DNA from: Syncephalis plumigaleata
Taxonomy: Eukaryota; Zoopagomycota; Zoopagomycetes; Zoopagales; Piptocephalidaceae
Direction: 5' to 3'
NCBI GenBank assembly: GCA_025201365.1
Contig: JAIXMF010000027.1
Span: 1-64,000 of the forward strand
DNA: 64,000 nucleotides
Below are positions 1 through 10,237 of the stretch, in pieces. A program made the translations under genes and the position numbers. Position 1 is the stretch's first letter, and each line of letters opens with the position of its first letter. Under the pieces are notes generated by a model. The model had not been told where the DNA came from. It did no database searches and saw only the letters and a program-made list of their open reading frames with translations.

Positions 1-318
1 TACTAGAAATAATAATAATAATACAGCAATACAGCAATACAGCAATACAGCAATACAGCAGTATTATTGATCCATGTCTACTATGCAAGCGCTACCCCTT
101 CCTCAGGATACGATTAAACTTTAATCGATAATAGTTCCCCTTTGGTTGGCGACTTAGTCAATCGACGTTAGTGTTTACTTTTTGTATTTATACTCGGTAC
201 AACTAGCCGATATTGCGACATAACATTGTTGTTGCATAGTGCTATTGCTTCGTATTCTCACTTACTTAATTATATTCAGCCATAACTAAAGAGTCGTTTA
301 TTTTCTTACAACATAACC
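1..318. other. upstream region with short tandem repeat
   Basis: No coding region is seen. Bases about 20-60 carry a perfect 8-base tandem repeat with unit ACAGCAAT in about four to five copies, next to an AAT run. A TATA-like stretch (TTTATACTC) lies near 185-195, about 125 bases before the ATG of the following gene, and could be its promoter. Confidence 0.5.
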
Positions 319-1122
319 ATGAAGTTCTTGCAAGTCTGTTTGATTTCCGCCGGTATCTTGGCCAGTACTAGCTTGGCCAATGCTCAGCAAACTCAGTCTC
401 AAAACTCTAATCTCGGTAGGTTGTCAGTAATGAACATTACAATTGATCCAGTGTCTTTTTTGCTTATTTAACCAACATGCAACACTCTTTTATTTCCCCC
501 TCTTTCCCTCTTGCTCGTGCTCGTACACGACGTCATAGATGCCACCACTGAAACGTGTCTACGTAACTGCAGCGATGATGTTAGCTGCAAAGCTTCCTGT
601 CTAGGTGTGCCCACTCCAACGGCGGATCAGGTCGGCCAGACCAACAGCTGCGTCCGTAGTTGCAATCGCTCCAACATTGAAGCCTACAAGGCATGCGAGC
701 AAAACTGCATTCACATGAACTACATGCGTAATGCTCCAAGCTTCCAGGGTGCCGTCAACCCTCAACCGGATGCTGCCGCCAGTGCTCAGGCTGCTAACCA
801 TCAACAACAGCAACAGCCACAACAGCAGCCACAACAGCAACAGCAACAGCAGCCACAAGCTGAAACAAAGTCTAACGCTGACAACAAGCCAAATGCTGAT
901 GTCAAGCCAGCTACCGATAACAAGCCAAACAACGGCATGGACAATAAGCCATTGACCGGCATGGATAAGACGCTCGCGTCCGCCAACTCGACCAACTCCA
1001 CCAAGGCTACTAATAAGACTGCAGCTGCCACTGGTGGTGCCGGTGCCGGTGCCTCTCCACAATCCGTTCTCGCCGTTGCTCTAGGTGCCTTCTCTGTATT
1101 TGGCGTCGTCTCCTACGCTTAA
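319..1122 (+). CDS. secreted, probably GPI-anchored cysteine-rich surface protein
   Basis: Two exons, 319-415 and 539-1122, join in frame across a GT-AG intron (donor GTAGGT, acceptor CATAG). The ATG at 319 opens a clear signal peptide (MKFLQVCLISAGILASTSLA, then NAQQ). The mature N-terminal part has eight cysteines, two C-x3-C pairs (CLRNC, CVRSC) among them, which suggests a small disulfide-bonded fold. It is followed by a Q-rich tract, an NKP-type repeat region and a Ser/Thr/Asn-rich stalk. The C-terminus is a hydrophobic tail ending SYA after a small-residue GAGAGAS segment, as expected for GPI attachment. I infer a cell-wall or membrane surface protein. No named family is recognised, and a CFEM domain was considered but the spacing does not clearly fit. 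Confidence 0.75.
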
Positions 1123-1640
1123 AGCAAATTGTCGCGGCATCCTCTCTTTTTATTATAAATATATATATCAAAAGAGTTTCGATAAAATTGCAGCAATAAT
1201 ATTAAATCTTTTTCTACACATTCATGTATACATAATGATATCATTAGAAAGTTGCTGTTTATTATATCAACGGCTATTCATTATTGATATGTGCATAGAT
1301 AGATAGATGGATAGATAGCAAAGGAGGATATATAGGTAGGGATCACTCGCTATGTAGACACACCACACCTCCATTCTCTCTCTCTCTCTAGATTAGATAT
1401 AATATTTAACGATGATTGTGTTTATTTTTGATTGCTTCATGGTAATAAACAAAGAATACAATAAAAGACCATGTACTTTGCAGTGAGGCAGTACAAGGTG
1501 AGTGATGCTAGTTAGAATGCCAGGATAATATCGACGATAACTTGTTGATGTTGATGCGTGGTACATACACACACACGCACTATTGTGATCCAATAACGTT
1601 CATCGTAGTGCGACAAGAAGTTAGACGAAGATCTCTTTGC
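1123..1640. other. intergenic, 3' ends of two convergent genes
   Basis: AT-rich spacer between the surface-protein gene and the minus-strand metallothionein. It holds short GATA-type repeats near 1297-1318 and a CT run near 1376-1390. No coding region or RNA gene is seen. Confidence 0.5.
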
Positions 1641-1817
1641 TTAAGCCTTGTTGGGACACTGGCATCCTTCGTCGCAGGTGCACGCTTCTCCTTTAGCACA
1701 GGCATCGCATTTGCAGGCAGCAAGCGTTTGCTTCTTTGATTCGCAGCAGCTGCAGTTGCAGGAGGCACCACATGAGCAACCATTAGCGGTGGTGTTGGTT
1801 TTACAGTCGCAGGCCAT
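1641..1817 (-). CDS. metallothionein, small cysteine-rich metal-binding protein
   Basis: A 58-residue intronless frame starting MACDCK. Cysteines fall in C-x-C and CC pairs (CDC, CSC, CNCSCC, CKCDAC, CTC, CQC) with no aromatic residues and several lysines, the hallmark of metallothioneins that bind copper, zinc or cadmium as thiolate clusters. An in-frame ATG 42 bases upstream would add a His/Asn-rich leader. The shorter start is preferred because metallothioneins begin close to the first cysteine pair. A TATAAAAT box lies on the minus strand about 140 bases upstream of the ATG (near 1957-1964). The gene is head-to-head with a second metallothionein at 2593, so the two may share control. Confidence 0.85.
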   Translation of the reverse strand: MACDCKTNTTANGCSCGASCNCSCCESKKQTLAACKCDACAKGEACTCDEGCQCPNKA

Positions 1818-2592
1818 GTTGTAGTTGATGTGGTGGTTGTTGTGATGTCCGACAATCAAAGTGAATTCACTAGACTAGAGAAGGATAGAATAGAAAGAGA
1901 CAAGTAGCTTGGTGTTGATTCGAATAAAGCGGGAATGACCACAAGATTTTCGCTTCATTTTATACTTGAATACGATCTAGTATCGGCGTCCTAATGTTCC
2001 GAGTATATTTTTAATGCGCGCATGGTCATGGTCGTGAGCGATTTTTGCCATTCGACTGGCCAAAAGCCCTCATCACAAAAAAGGAAATGAGCAATTTTTT
2101 GTACAAAATCTCGCACTCATCCACTCAACCAATCAGTTGGTCAGTCCATAATGTACCATGTATTAACATGGTATTGTATCATGTGGGTCAAACCACTCAA
2201 ACATTACAGTTATTAGTAAATGGGAAGAGAGCGAGAGAGAGAGCGAGAAAAGGAGATGTTTAGATGCGTCCACTTGTTTTTGATCATTGGTTCGCAATAT
2301 TCGCGCATGACTTTCGTTGACGACACAGTTCGTAATTGTTCCCAAGAATGCTATTTGTTTCTCATCACCATCATCATCAATATCAAAGTATTAGCAACTC
2401 AATAATAACGTATAGTAATAAAAAGCGATAAATTAAACGTATCCAAAGGATTGTTCGCCCAACTGTTTCTTATCCACTATTGATTCCATTCACTTTTTGA
2501 CAACAGCACCAACTACTACTACTACTACTACGAATATTGTAGTAACTACATTGTCTACTCTTTAAATACACACTAACAAGCAAGCAAGCAAC
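1818..2592. promoter_or_regulatory. shared upstream region of two divergent metallothionein genes
   Basis: About 775 bases separate the two start codons. A minus-strand TATAAAAT lies near 1957-1964. A TTTAAATA element near 2561-2568 sits about 30 bases before the plus-strand ATG. One TGCGCGC near 2015 matches the animal metal-response core TGCRCNC on both strands, but one match is weak evidence and fungi use other factors. GA-rich repeats occupy about 2225-2255 and a CTA repeat about 2514-2532. Coordinate regulation is inference. Confidence 0.4.
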
Positions 2593-2921
2593 ATGTCATC
2601 GGCTAGCGTTGGCCATTCAAAGGACGGAGTTTGCACCTGTGGCGAGAGTGGTCAAGGTTGTCAGTGTGGCGCAAACTGTCCTTGCGGCACTCATCACGGC
2701 ACCGCCTGTGGCTGTGGTGGCACTGGAAAAGGATGCGACTGCGGTATCAATTGCAAGTGTGGCGATAAGCACGGATCGGCCTGTACTTGCGGTGGCACTG
2801 GAAACAACTGCACCTGTGGCGACAAGTGCACTTGTGGTGATAAACATGGATCCGCATGTACCTGTGGCGGCACTGGAAACAATTGCACTGTGGTAATAAG
2901 TGCACTTGTGGCAGTAAATAA
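2593..2921 (+). CDS. metallothionein with tandem cysteine repeats; frame slip near the 3' end
   Basis: Begins MSSASVGHSK and then consists of repeats with C-x-C pairs, such as CGDKHGSACTCGGTGNNC, in near-identical copies at the protein and DNA level. The preceding CAAGCAAGCAAGCAAC leader and upstream TTTAAATA fit a strong promoter. As written, the last repeat changes frame at about 2888 and reads into a non-cysteine tail ending at 2928. Compared with the preceding copy (GCACCTGTGG) the last has GCACTGTGG, one C short. Restoring that base gives a cysteine-rich end (CTCGNKCTCGSK) with a stop at 2921. This is either a sequence error or a true recent frameshift. The function is metal buffering by thiolate clusters. 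Confidence 0.85.
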
Positions 2922-2928
2922 GCAGTAA

Positions 2929-3130
2929 TCTCTCGTATATGGCCAGCAACTTCAATGTCGTCGCTTCACTCCATCACTTTGTTCATACTTTACACAACGC
3001 TTCATTAACACATCACTATGACCACCAGTCGTATTGTGGCAACAACCAATAAAACATCGTTATTCTCTTATATTACTATAATTGCAAATGATTATTGCAG
3101 TGTCTATTCACTATATTGCATTCAATGGAT

Positions 3131-3161
<31 letters not shown>

Positions 3162-4512
3162 CTGTATGTTCTACACTATTATCGTCACTCTTACGTAGTC
3201 AAGCAAATAGTGTTACTGTGCTTATCATAATAAAGTCATATTTGTATTAATAATCTGGTTACTTGGCTAGTAATTATCATTACTGTTGTATAGATTGTTA
3301 GCAGCAACATTGATAACACTCGTTGCTCTTGCTGTCATAAATTATCAAGAAGGGAAACACTACACTTCTGCACCGTTTAACCTAATAACATCGTTATCAT
3401 ACACATATTGAAGGAGACTAAAAGAAAAAGGCATCGCATATTATTCGAATCTAATTGATAGTTTGTTATATGTGGCATATTTCATCATTAACGAATGAAA
3501 AGATGACGAGGGAACAGCATGAGAACACTAATTGAACGCCAATAATAATGTAATAATAGTAGTAGTAGTAGAAGTAATAATAATAGGATGAAGAAGAGGA
3601 GGAGGAGGAGGAAGAGGAAGAAGAGCGGAGCGCTCAGCAGGATTCTGCTTGCTTCGTAACAATAATAATAAACGGAAGACGCACAATAACTAAAAGAAAT
3701 AAGTATAAGTATGTGGTGTGTGTGTGTTTTGGTTCTTGATAATAAACGATCGTTGCCGTGAACATGACACACGCAAATACACTGGCGAGATAAGCTGCAT
3801 AGTGATAACCAAAAACAAGAAGAAAATTCGCGAAAGTATTATCAAAAGGAAAGGAAGCGGAAGCGAAGTGGGAGAGAGAAGTTTGCTAACCATGAATGGG
3901 ACCATAATAAACGTAAAAAGTCGGCCGATAGTCCGTGTCGTCTTCCGCGATCGAATTGAATTCCATATCTTGACTTGGACAACGGGCATTCACCATCCTT
4001 ATCCCATACAGAATAGTCTGTATACAGGTTCGTTCGTTTATGCATATATATATATATATATATATGAGATAAAGGTCGACACCGGATCGTACATGAATAT
4101 ATGTAAAAGCCAGATGATATGTATCCACATCATATAGAAAACAATATAGTTCGCAATAAAAAAAACATAATATTAGTAAGTGTAATTTAACGCAGACACA
4201 ACTAGACAAATAGTGCATGAGATAATAACGCAATATGAAAATACTTGCATGACAGAGTAGAGAGTACATGCAATGATTAAATGCGTATACATGTATGTAT
4301 GTATATGTATGTAGGTATGTAGGTATGTATATAGGTATTTATATACACTCATACATGTATACGCAACGTAGATTTCAATGAGCACACCTCGTTGCGTTCT
4401 ACCGACACTCGTCGTACGTATACAATAAGGTAAGGTAGAACACAAGCGAGGAATACACAAGCAGTAACAATGCAATCATTGTCATCAATAAATCAATAAA
4501 TCAAATAAATCA
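2929..4512. other. intergenic with microsatellites
   Basis: No supportable gene. It contains a GAT repeat at about 3131-3161, TAG/TAA and GGA repeats at 3540-3620, a TA run at 4046-4063 and an imperfect ATGT repeat at 4285-4345. A 139-codon plus-strand frame at 3718-4137 and overlapping minus-strand frames have no recognisable domain and cross low-complexity sequence. Confidence 0.4.
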
Positions 4513-6026
4513 TCAATCATTTTTGCAGCACACAGTATCAACGCACCGCCGCCAGAAACCCTTGCGTTCGTCCTTGCTTTGAGTTTGATTGTTCGCTTGT
4601 TGACCCGCCGCTGCTTGCGCTGTCGAGCCATGAGCCCCGGCGTGACTGGCCTTCTGACTTGGCATACGTGAAGACCGCCACTACGACCTGGTCGATTCAC
4701 GGAATGACGCTGCGAGCCACCGGCCTCCATTTGCTGACTAGCACGATGTTGGCTATGATAATGGCCTTGACTAGCCCGATGCTGATTTCTCGAGGCAGTC
4801 AATCGGCTACTTTCAGAGGCGGTATCGCTACGATACTACATACATCATCATTGTCAATATTATTATTATTAGCATTGTTATCACATATTATTGTATATAT
4901 ATATATATACTTACATCGTAACCACGTCCATTATTCAATAGCATCCAGTCAAGTACACCATCCTCGGTTTCCCCGATACGTTGCAACACCTTGGTGAACA
5001 GACCGCGTAGATAGTCATAATCCGGTGTTTCTTCAAATCCCAATTTGCGTACATATGTCAAGTAGACGGCGAATTCCTCGGGGAATCCGTCGCACAGATC
5101 TTTAATGGCGGTCGTTTGCTTCTTCTCTCCGATTTTCTCGTATTTCTGTTTGTTGGTCGCCGCCTTCAAGCCTTGCCATGGTAGACCACCGCGTAGGAAG
5201 TACATGAATACATGGCCGAGTGCTTCAAGATCATCTCGGCGCGACTGTTCCCGACCGAGATGCGTGTTAATACTCATGTAACGAGCGGTACCACTTAGAC
5301 TTTTACGCTCTCTATAGGGAATGTGCTGTTTCGTTTTCGGATCACGATACTGCTTGGCCATACCGAAATCGACCAAATGGACCATGTTAGCGTTACGATG
5401 GTGCGGTCGGCCGATCAAAAAGTTATCCGGCTTGATATCGCGATAGATTAGATGCTTCTCATGGACTGCCTGGATACGAGTAAGCATTTGTTTGGCGAGC
5501 ATGACGGTGGTCTTGATGGTGAACTTGCGACCACACATATCGAACAAGTCCTCGAGACTAGGACCAAGCAGATCGATGCATAGAATGTTGTGTAGACCCT
5601 CCTGGCCAAAGTAGTATACGGAGGGGATACCCGGTGTACCGGCTAGAATCTTGTAGGTGCGGTATTCATCACGCAATTGCGGAGCATCGCTCTTTCGCGG
5701 TTCGAACTTGATAGCGACTTGTTGGTTATTGAGCAGATTCGTACCTAATCAATCAATTAATAAAATAATAATAATTGTTAGCAACTAACATCGTCATCAA
5801 TCGTCGTCGTCAATCGTCGTCATCATCATCGTCGTGATTGATACTTACCTTCGTAGATGACACCAAAACTACCTTCACCGATCTTGCGACCTACACGGTA
5901 GTGAACACCGACTACATTTGGTGACGAGTGCAATGAGTGGTTACTGCCCAGCGTGGTCACCGTGTTGTGATGATGGCCATGAAGCCGATGATGACGATCC
6001 CGATCTTCGTGATGATAATGAGCCAT
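4513..6026 (-). CDS. casein kinase I, membrane-anchored YCK1/YCK2 type
   Basis: Three exons: 5849-6026, 4915-5744 and 4513-4835. Exon 1 has a His-rich leader and the glycine loop [11 protein letters not shown]. The splice restores the glycine before [17 protein letters not shown] (catalytic Lys). Further motifs are [18 protein letters not shown] and the CK1-specific [15 protein letters not shown] in place of APE. The last exon is Gln/Ser/His-rich and, in its final frame, ends KGFWRR...VCCKND. A Cys pair near the end is how Yck-type kinases are palmitoylated and held at membranes. The last exon reads in two frames: RASQ-rich sequence first, then the CC-ending frame, switching near 4685-4695, which needs one extra base. 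The kinase is expected to act in morphogenesis, endocytosis and nutrient signalling at the plasma membrane. Confidence 0.9.
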
Positions 6027-9000
6027 ATCGTTCGCCGTTGACTACTTGGTTGATAATATCTGTGTGCTTAGTTGCGTTTTTATATATTATATAGGCGTGT
6101 GCGTGGTGTATTAAGAGAATAATATGCTAGCGCTGAGGCTCGATGTGCTTGAAAATATTATCTTGTAAGCAAAAGCTATATGTATATCTCTACCAATTGT
6201 TGCTTAATGGATAGCTCTTCACTAATGTCATCGATGGAAAGAATAGAAATGGGTTAGTAACAGAGACATATATGTATATATATATATATTCAAGAATAGC
6301 AGATGAATATCAATGAAGATATGACTGGATCAATGCGAGAGCATTGAGGAAAGCAATGAACACCAACCAAGTTAAAGAATGCCTTATCAACCGAGATAAC
6401 AAACAAACAAGCAAGCAACAAACAAGCAAGTCAAAGCAGTACAAATAATGGTCAAATGTTGATCCACTCGTAGAAAGGAATACAATCGAAATCGATAAAG
6501 ACTCTATTAGATTAGAGTATTTACCTTAACACTGCCTTGATACTAATCAATGAAGGTTATAGTAAAGAAATCGGATTATACTACAACAATACGGTAAATG
6601 ATCATGCGGACAAGTTAGGATAGGCGGGCAATACCAAAAACAGCAATTGATTCGCTCGTTAGGATGCGAATTCATTCAAAAAGAAGATGCTATAATGAAA
6701 GAAAATCATATGCCAACTAGAATATAGATTAAATTATTGGTTGCACACCACTGGCCTCGAGTCTTCGTTGCTATCTTGCAGAACGATAGAAAAAAAGGGC
6801 AAGGCAAAGAAAAGGGAAAACTCAGGCAAAGTGGTAGGGATGTAAGAGAAACAAACAGTTCAATAATGGTTCGAAATCAACACGACGAAACCAGTTGAGA
6901 GTTACAAACAACAATGTTGGTTCAGATAGAAAGAAAGAGTGTAGTTAGTTGTGAGTGAGTGAGTGAGTAAGCGAGTGAGTGAGCAAGCAAGCGAATGAAT
7001 GAATGAATGGAAGAATGGAACGCACCACACACATGTACACACACACAAAATCCACAATCCACACAATAATATATGCACACCACATCAGGTGAGTAGGAAT
7101 TTTGAGTGAGTTAAAGTCGAAACCCGACTATTCATAGTGATGATATTTCAATTACAGAATGTCGCGCGGTAATATAACGGCATACTCAGTGGGTATGCAA
7201 GCAAGATGACAAGCAATACGGTTGCTACTCACGAGCGTTACTAGCTTTGTCGTTGTTGTTTGGGAGTAAGCGATGATACCTTGAACATCCAGGGAGCACA
7301 GTGTTCATCGCGTCTATTGAGATTGCTACTCACCAATTATGCCACCATAGACTACTCACAAGTCAGATGAGCTGGGAGATAAATATTACAAAGGTAAGAG
7401 AAACGCCTGGAAAGTCAAAAGAGGAATACCACTGATGACCATAGACGAGAGTAGTAGTAGTAATAGTAGTAGTAACTAATACGTTTATAAAGAAAGGAAT
7501 AGGGTAGACGAGCAGACAAGCGAGAAAAGGGTGTCTACAACACCTGCACACCACCCATCACATTCATCTACAGTCTAGCAAAGCAAGTAAGCTACACCCC
7601 AATAGCCACATCCACTCGTATTCACCATTCACACTCGCTACTTGCTTATACATGCACCACACCTACTAAATATATCCATTACAAAAAATAACATCTCCCG
7701 TTTAACTATCTAATAGCATGCGTATAGATAGATCATCGTAATAGTAGTAATAGTAGTGGTGGTAAGCTTCCTATACTAGATTGGTCTATTCCCTGGGATA
7801 GAACATCCAAGCATAGAGGAGTATAATGCAAAGTCTATCTTGTTAATCGATAGTAGTTTGTTTGTTGCGCACAAGGACATTGAAATAGCATCAAAGCTAA
7901 ACGCCCTACAATAATAGGCATTCTCAATTTATCGCTGTATCAAACTGCATTAACTGTTGTGCTGTATGCACGATTAACGCCAAGATGAAGGTTCATCTGC
8001 TACTGTTATCGAGAAGGCATTGAGGAATATCGATATTGCATCATAGTATAACACGCCAAGCGTATAGATAGCGTTTATCCTTATCAAAACAAGAGGACAC
8101 GCCGTCCATTTAATAACTTACCTAGTAATAAAGAAAAGAGTGAGTGGATAGCAGACAATTACACCACAGATTATTAAGAGAACCAAGTAACAACAGTGCG
8201 AATCTAATTAGGGATAGATGAACGAAACAAAGTTAAGAGAGAACAATAGTAGTAGTAGTAGAAGAGAAAGAAAGAAAGAGAGAAAGAGAGAGAGGTCAAA
8301 GAAAGAACGGAAGTTAAAGTTGTTGGCTGAGGGTTAGAGACAAAAGACGAAAAAGGGAAATAGGCTGATGGAGAAAGATTACAATCGTTTTTTTGCCGAG
8401 CTATTGCATTAACGTCGCAATGGCCTATTATTTGATAGATGTGATGAACAAGCTGAGCTCGTCCTACTATCTTCTTCTTCCTTTTCTTCCTCTTCTTCCG
8501 TCTCGTCGTGTAGAACATTGAATACTAGATGTACTAGTGCATAATCTAGCATATAGATGTGATAAATAAAGTTTACAAGTTTCCTTTCTATATTTGTCGC
8601 ACTACATTCCTTTACTAATGTCTCGGAGTGTAGATGTGATGAAACAGGACGCATTTGTTTAGGTAGCACTGTTACACTTGTTCATACCCCATATTTATTT
8701 GTATATATGCGTAGATAACTCGCAGATAGAGTAAACGACAACTAATACTGACGCGTAGAAGAAATATCTCTATCGATACTGATCAGCCGGTCATTGTTCG
8801 TAATAAAATAAAATAAAAAGCACTAACCATAGTGAAACGAGTGGATAATTCCTGTAACGCGATAAAGAAAAATCAAGTGGCACACTAATGTTTTGGTTTG
8901 ATGTGGACCATGTTGATTCAAAACGAACATGAGCTAATGTAGGATAAAGCTGGTCAAGCGTGTAATTCAACGCTACCATCAGCACCAGTAAGCAAGCTCG

Positions 9001-10237
9001 AAGAAGAAGTGTAAACACGTGGGTAATTCCTTCATACTCGACAAAGTGCAACGAGTCAACATGCATCAAGCGTGCAGCCAGTTGCATAGACCACATCATA
9101 TACCTTCTGCATATCAATACATCGTACTACATTTAATTAAAATGTCATTTTAATATTGTTGTTATTAAATACGTTGCTGTTACTAGATTAACAATTTCTT
9201 ATGACTGTTAAAACTAATCATATTCCATATCACGTAATTGACTGCTAGTTATTATATGCATTATATCATCATTGTTTTCCTTTGCTTACTTTATTCGTAG
9301 ATTCATTGTAAATGTAAGCATAACTATTTGTTTATTTATTTATTTATCATTATTACGCAGTACAAATATGCAAGGAGCCTGTATATTTGTTTGTTTAAGC
9401 GATTGTTCCTTAATCTATTTATCCATCTATTCATCTCTCTCTCTCTCTCTCTCTTTAATTCTCTCCCCTTTTTTGACATCTCCTTTGTTAGGTTCGCCCT
9501 GCGTATACAAGGAAAACATTAAGGCATTACGCTCCTTCCCCTGGCAGTCAGTCAGCCAGCCAGTCGGCCATAACAGTTGAGGCGTACCTTCTTTTGTGCC
9601 ACCTTATGACATCTCACCTATAGTATCCTCCTTTTGGATGGTTAATGAACAAGCGGTTTGCCACTACACTAAGAGAGGAGTATGCTCGTGCGTTGCCGAA
9701 TAGACTTGTTCTAATCCCCCCTTATAACAGGGTTTTCGCAGGTGTATCGCATGGCCAATGCCACTGAGGTGCAATGATTGTTTGCAAGTTATAAAAGCTG
9801 TATTGTCCGTATTATGACAATGCTAGCTGGGTATAATAACTCTTTTGTTTCGCTCCTATAAACTGAGTTTGCGTATTGCGCGTTTGTCCGTCTGTTCGCC
9901 CGTCCGTCTGTTTGTCTGTCTGTGCGCACTTGTTCGTGTAAGCGTAAGATTGTGTGGCTCTATCTATTTATACGCCATTTGATTTGTCGCTGAGCTATTT
10001 CTACCATTCATCGCACCGTACTCCACATATCCTTACGCGTTAATTATCGATATTAGCGTGCAATAGATAGTACACCGCTCATTCACTTTATAAACAAAAG
10101 TCATATCAAATACACTATAAGCTCGTTTATACTACTGACCTAGTATTACAGTTGCGTTAACCTATCCGTTTTTATCTACATACACGGTCAACTATCTGAT
10201 CTTACCTTTCCTAATTATATAAATATATATAAATATC
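6027..10237. other. long gene-poor region; pyrimidine-rich leader side of the CK1 gene
   Basis: About 4.2 kb without a convincing gene. From about 6200 to 8500 the plus strand is purine-rich (GAAA, GAGA and GTGAGTGA repeats near 6950-7010, AGAGAAAG near 8270-8300), so it is pyrimidine-rich in the sense of the CK1 gene, as promoters or long leaders in this genome seem to be. A CT run lies at about 9435-9455. Short frames such as 8409-8669 and 8791-9117 on the minus strand have no recognisable domain. Before 10238 there is an AT-rich TATA region (TATATAAATATATATAAATA) next to the start of the following gene. Confidence 0.4.

Noticed and set aside
20-65. CRISPR-like short repeat
   Set aside because: The 8-base ACAGCAAT copies are directly adjacent with no spacers; it is a microsatellite.
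601-1062. 153-codon minus-strand frame
   Set aside because: Antisense to the surface-protein exon, made of Leu/Trp runs opposite the Q-rich tract.
3718-4137. 139-codon plus-strand frame
   Set aside because: It crosses AT repeats, has no domain or signal, and overlapping minus-strand frames read equally well.
8409-9117. Two minus-strand frames of 86 and 108 codons
   Set aside because: No recognisable domain and no splice pattern; one includes a Glu-run from a simple repeat.
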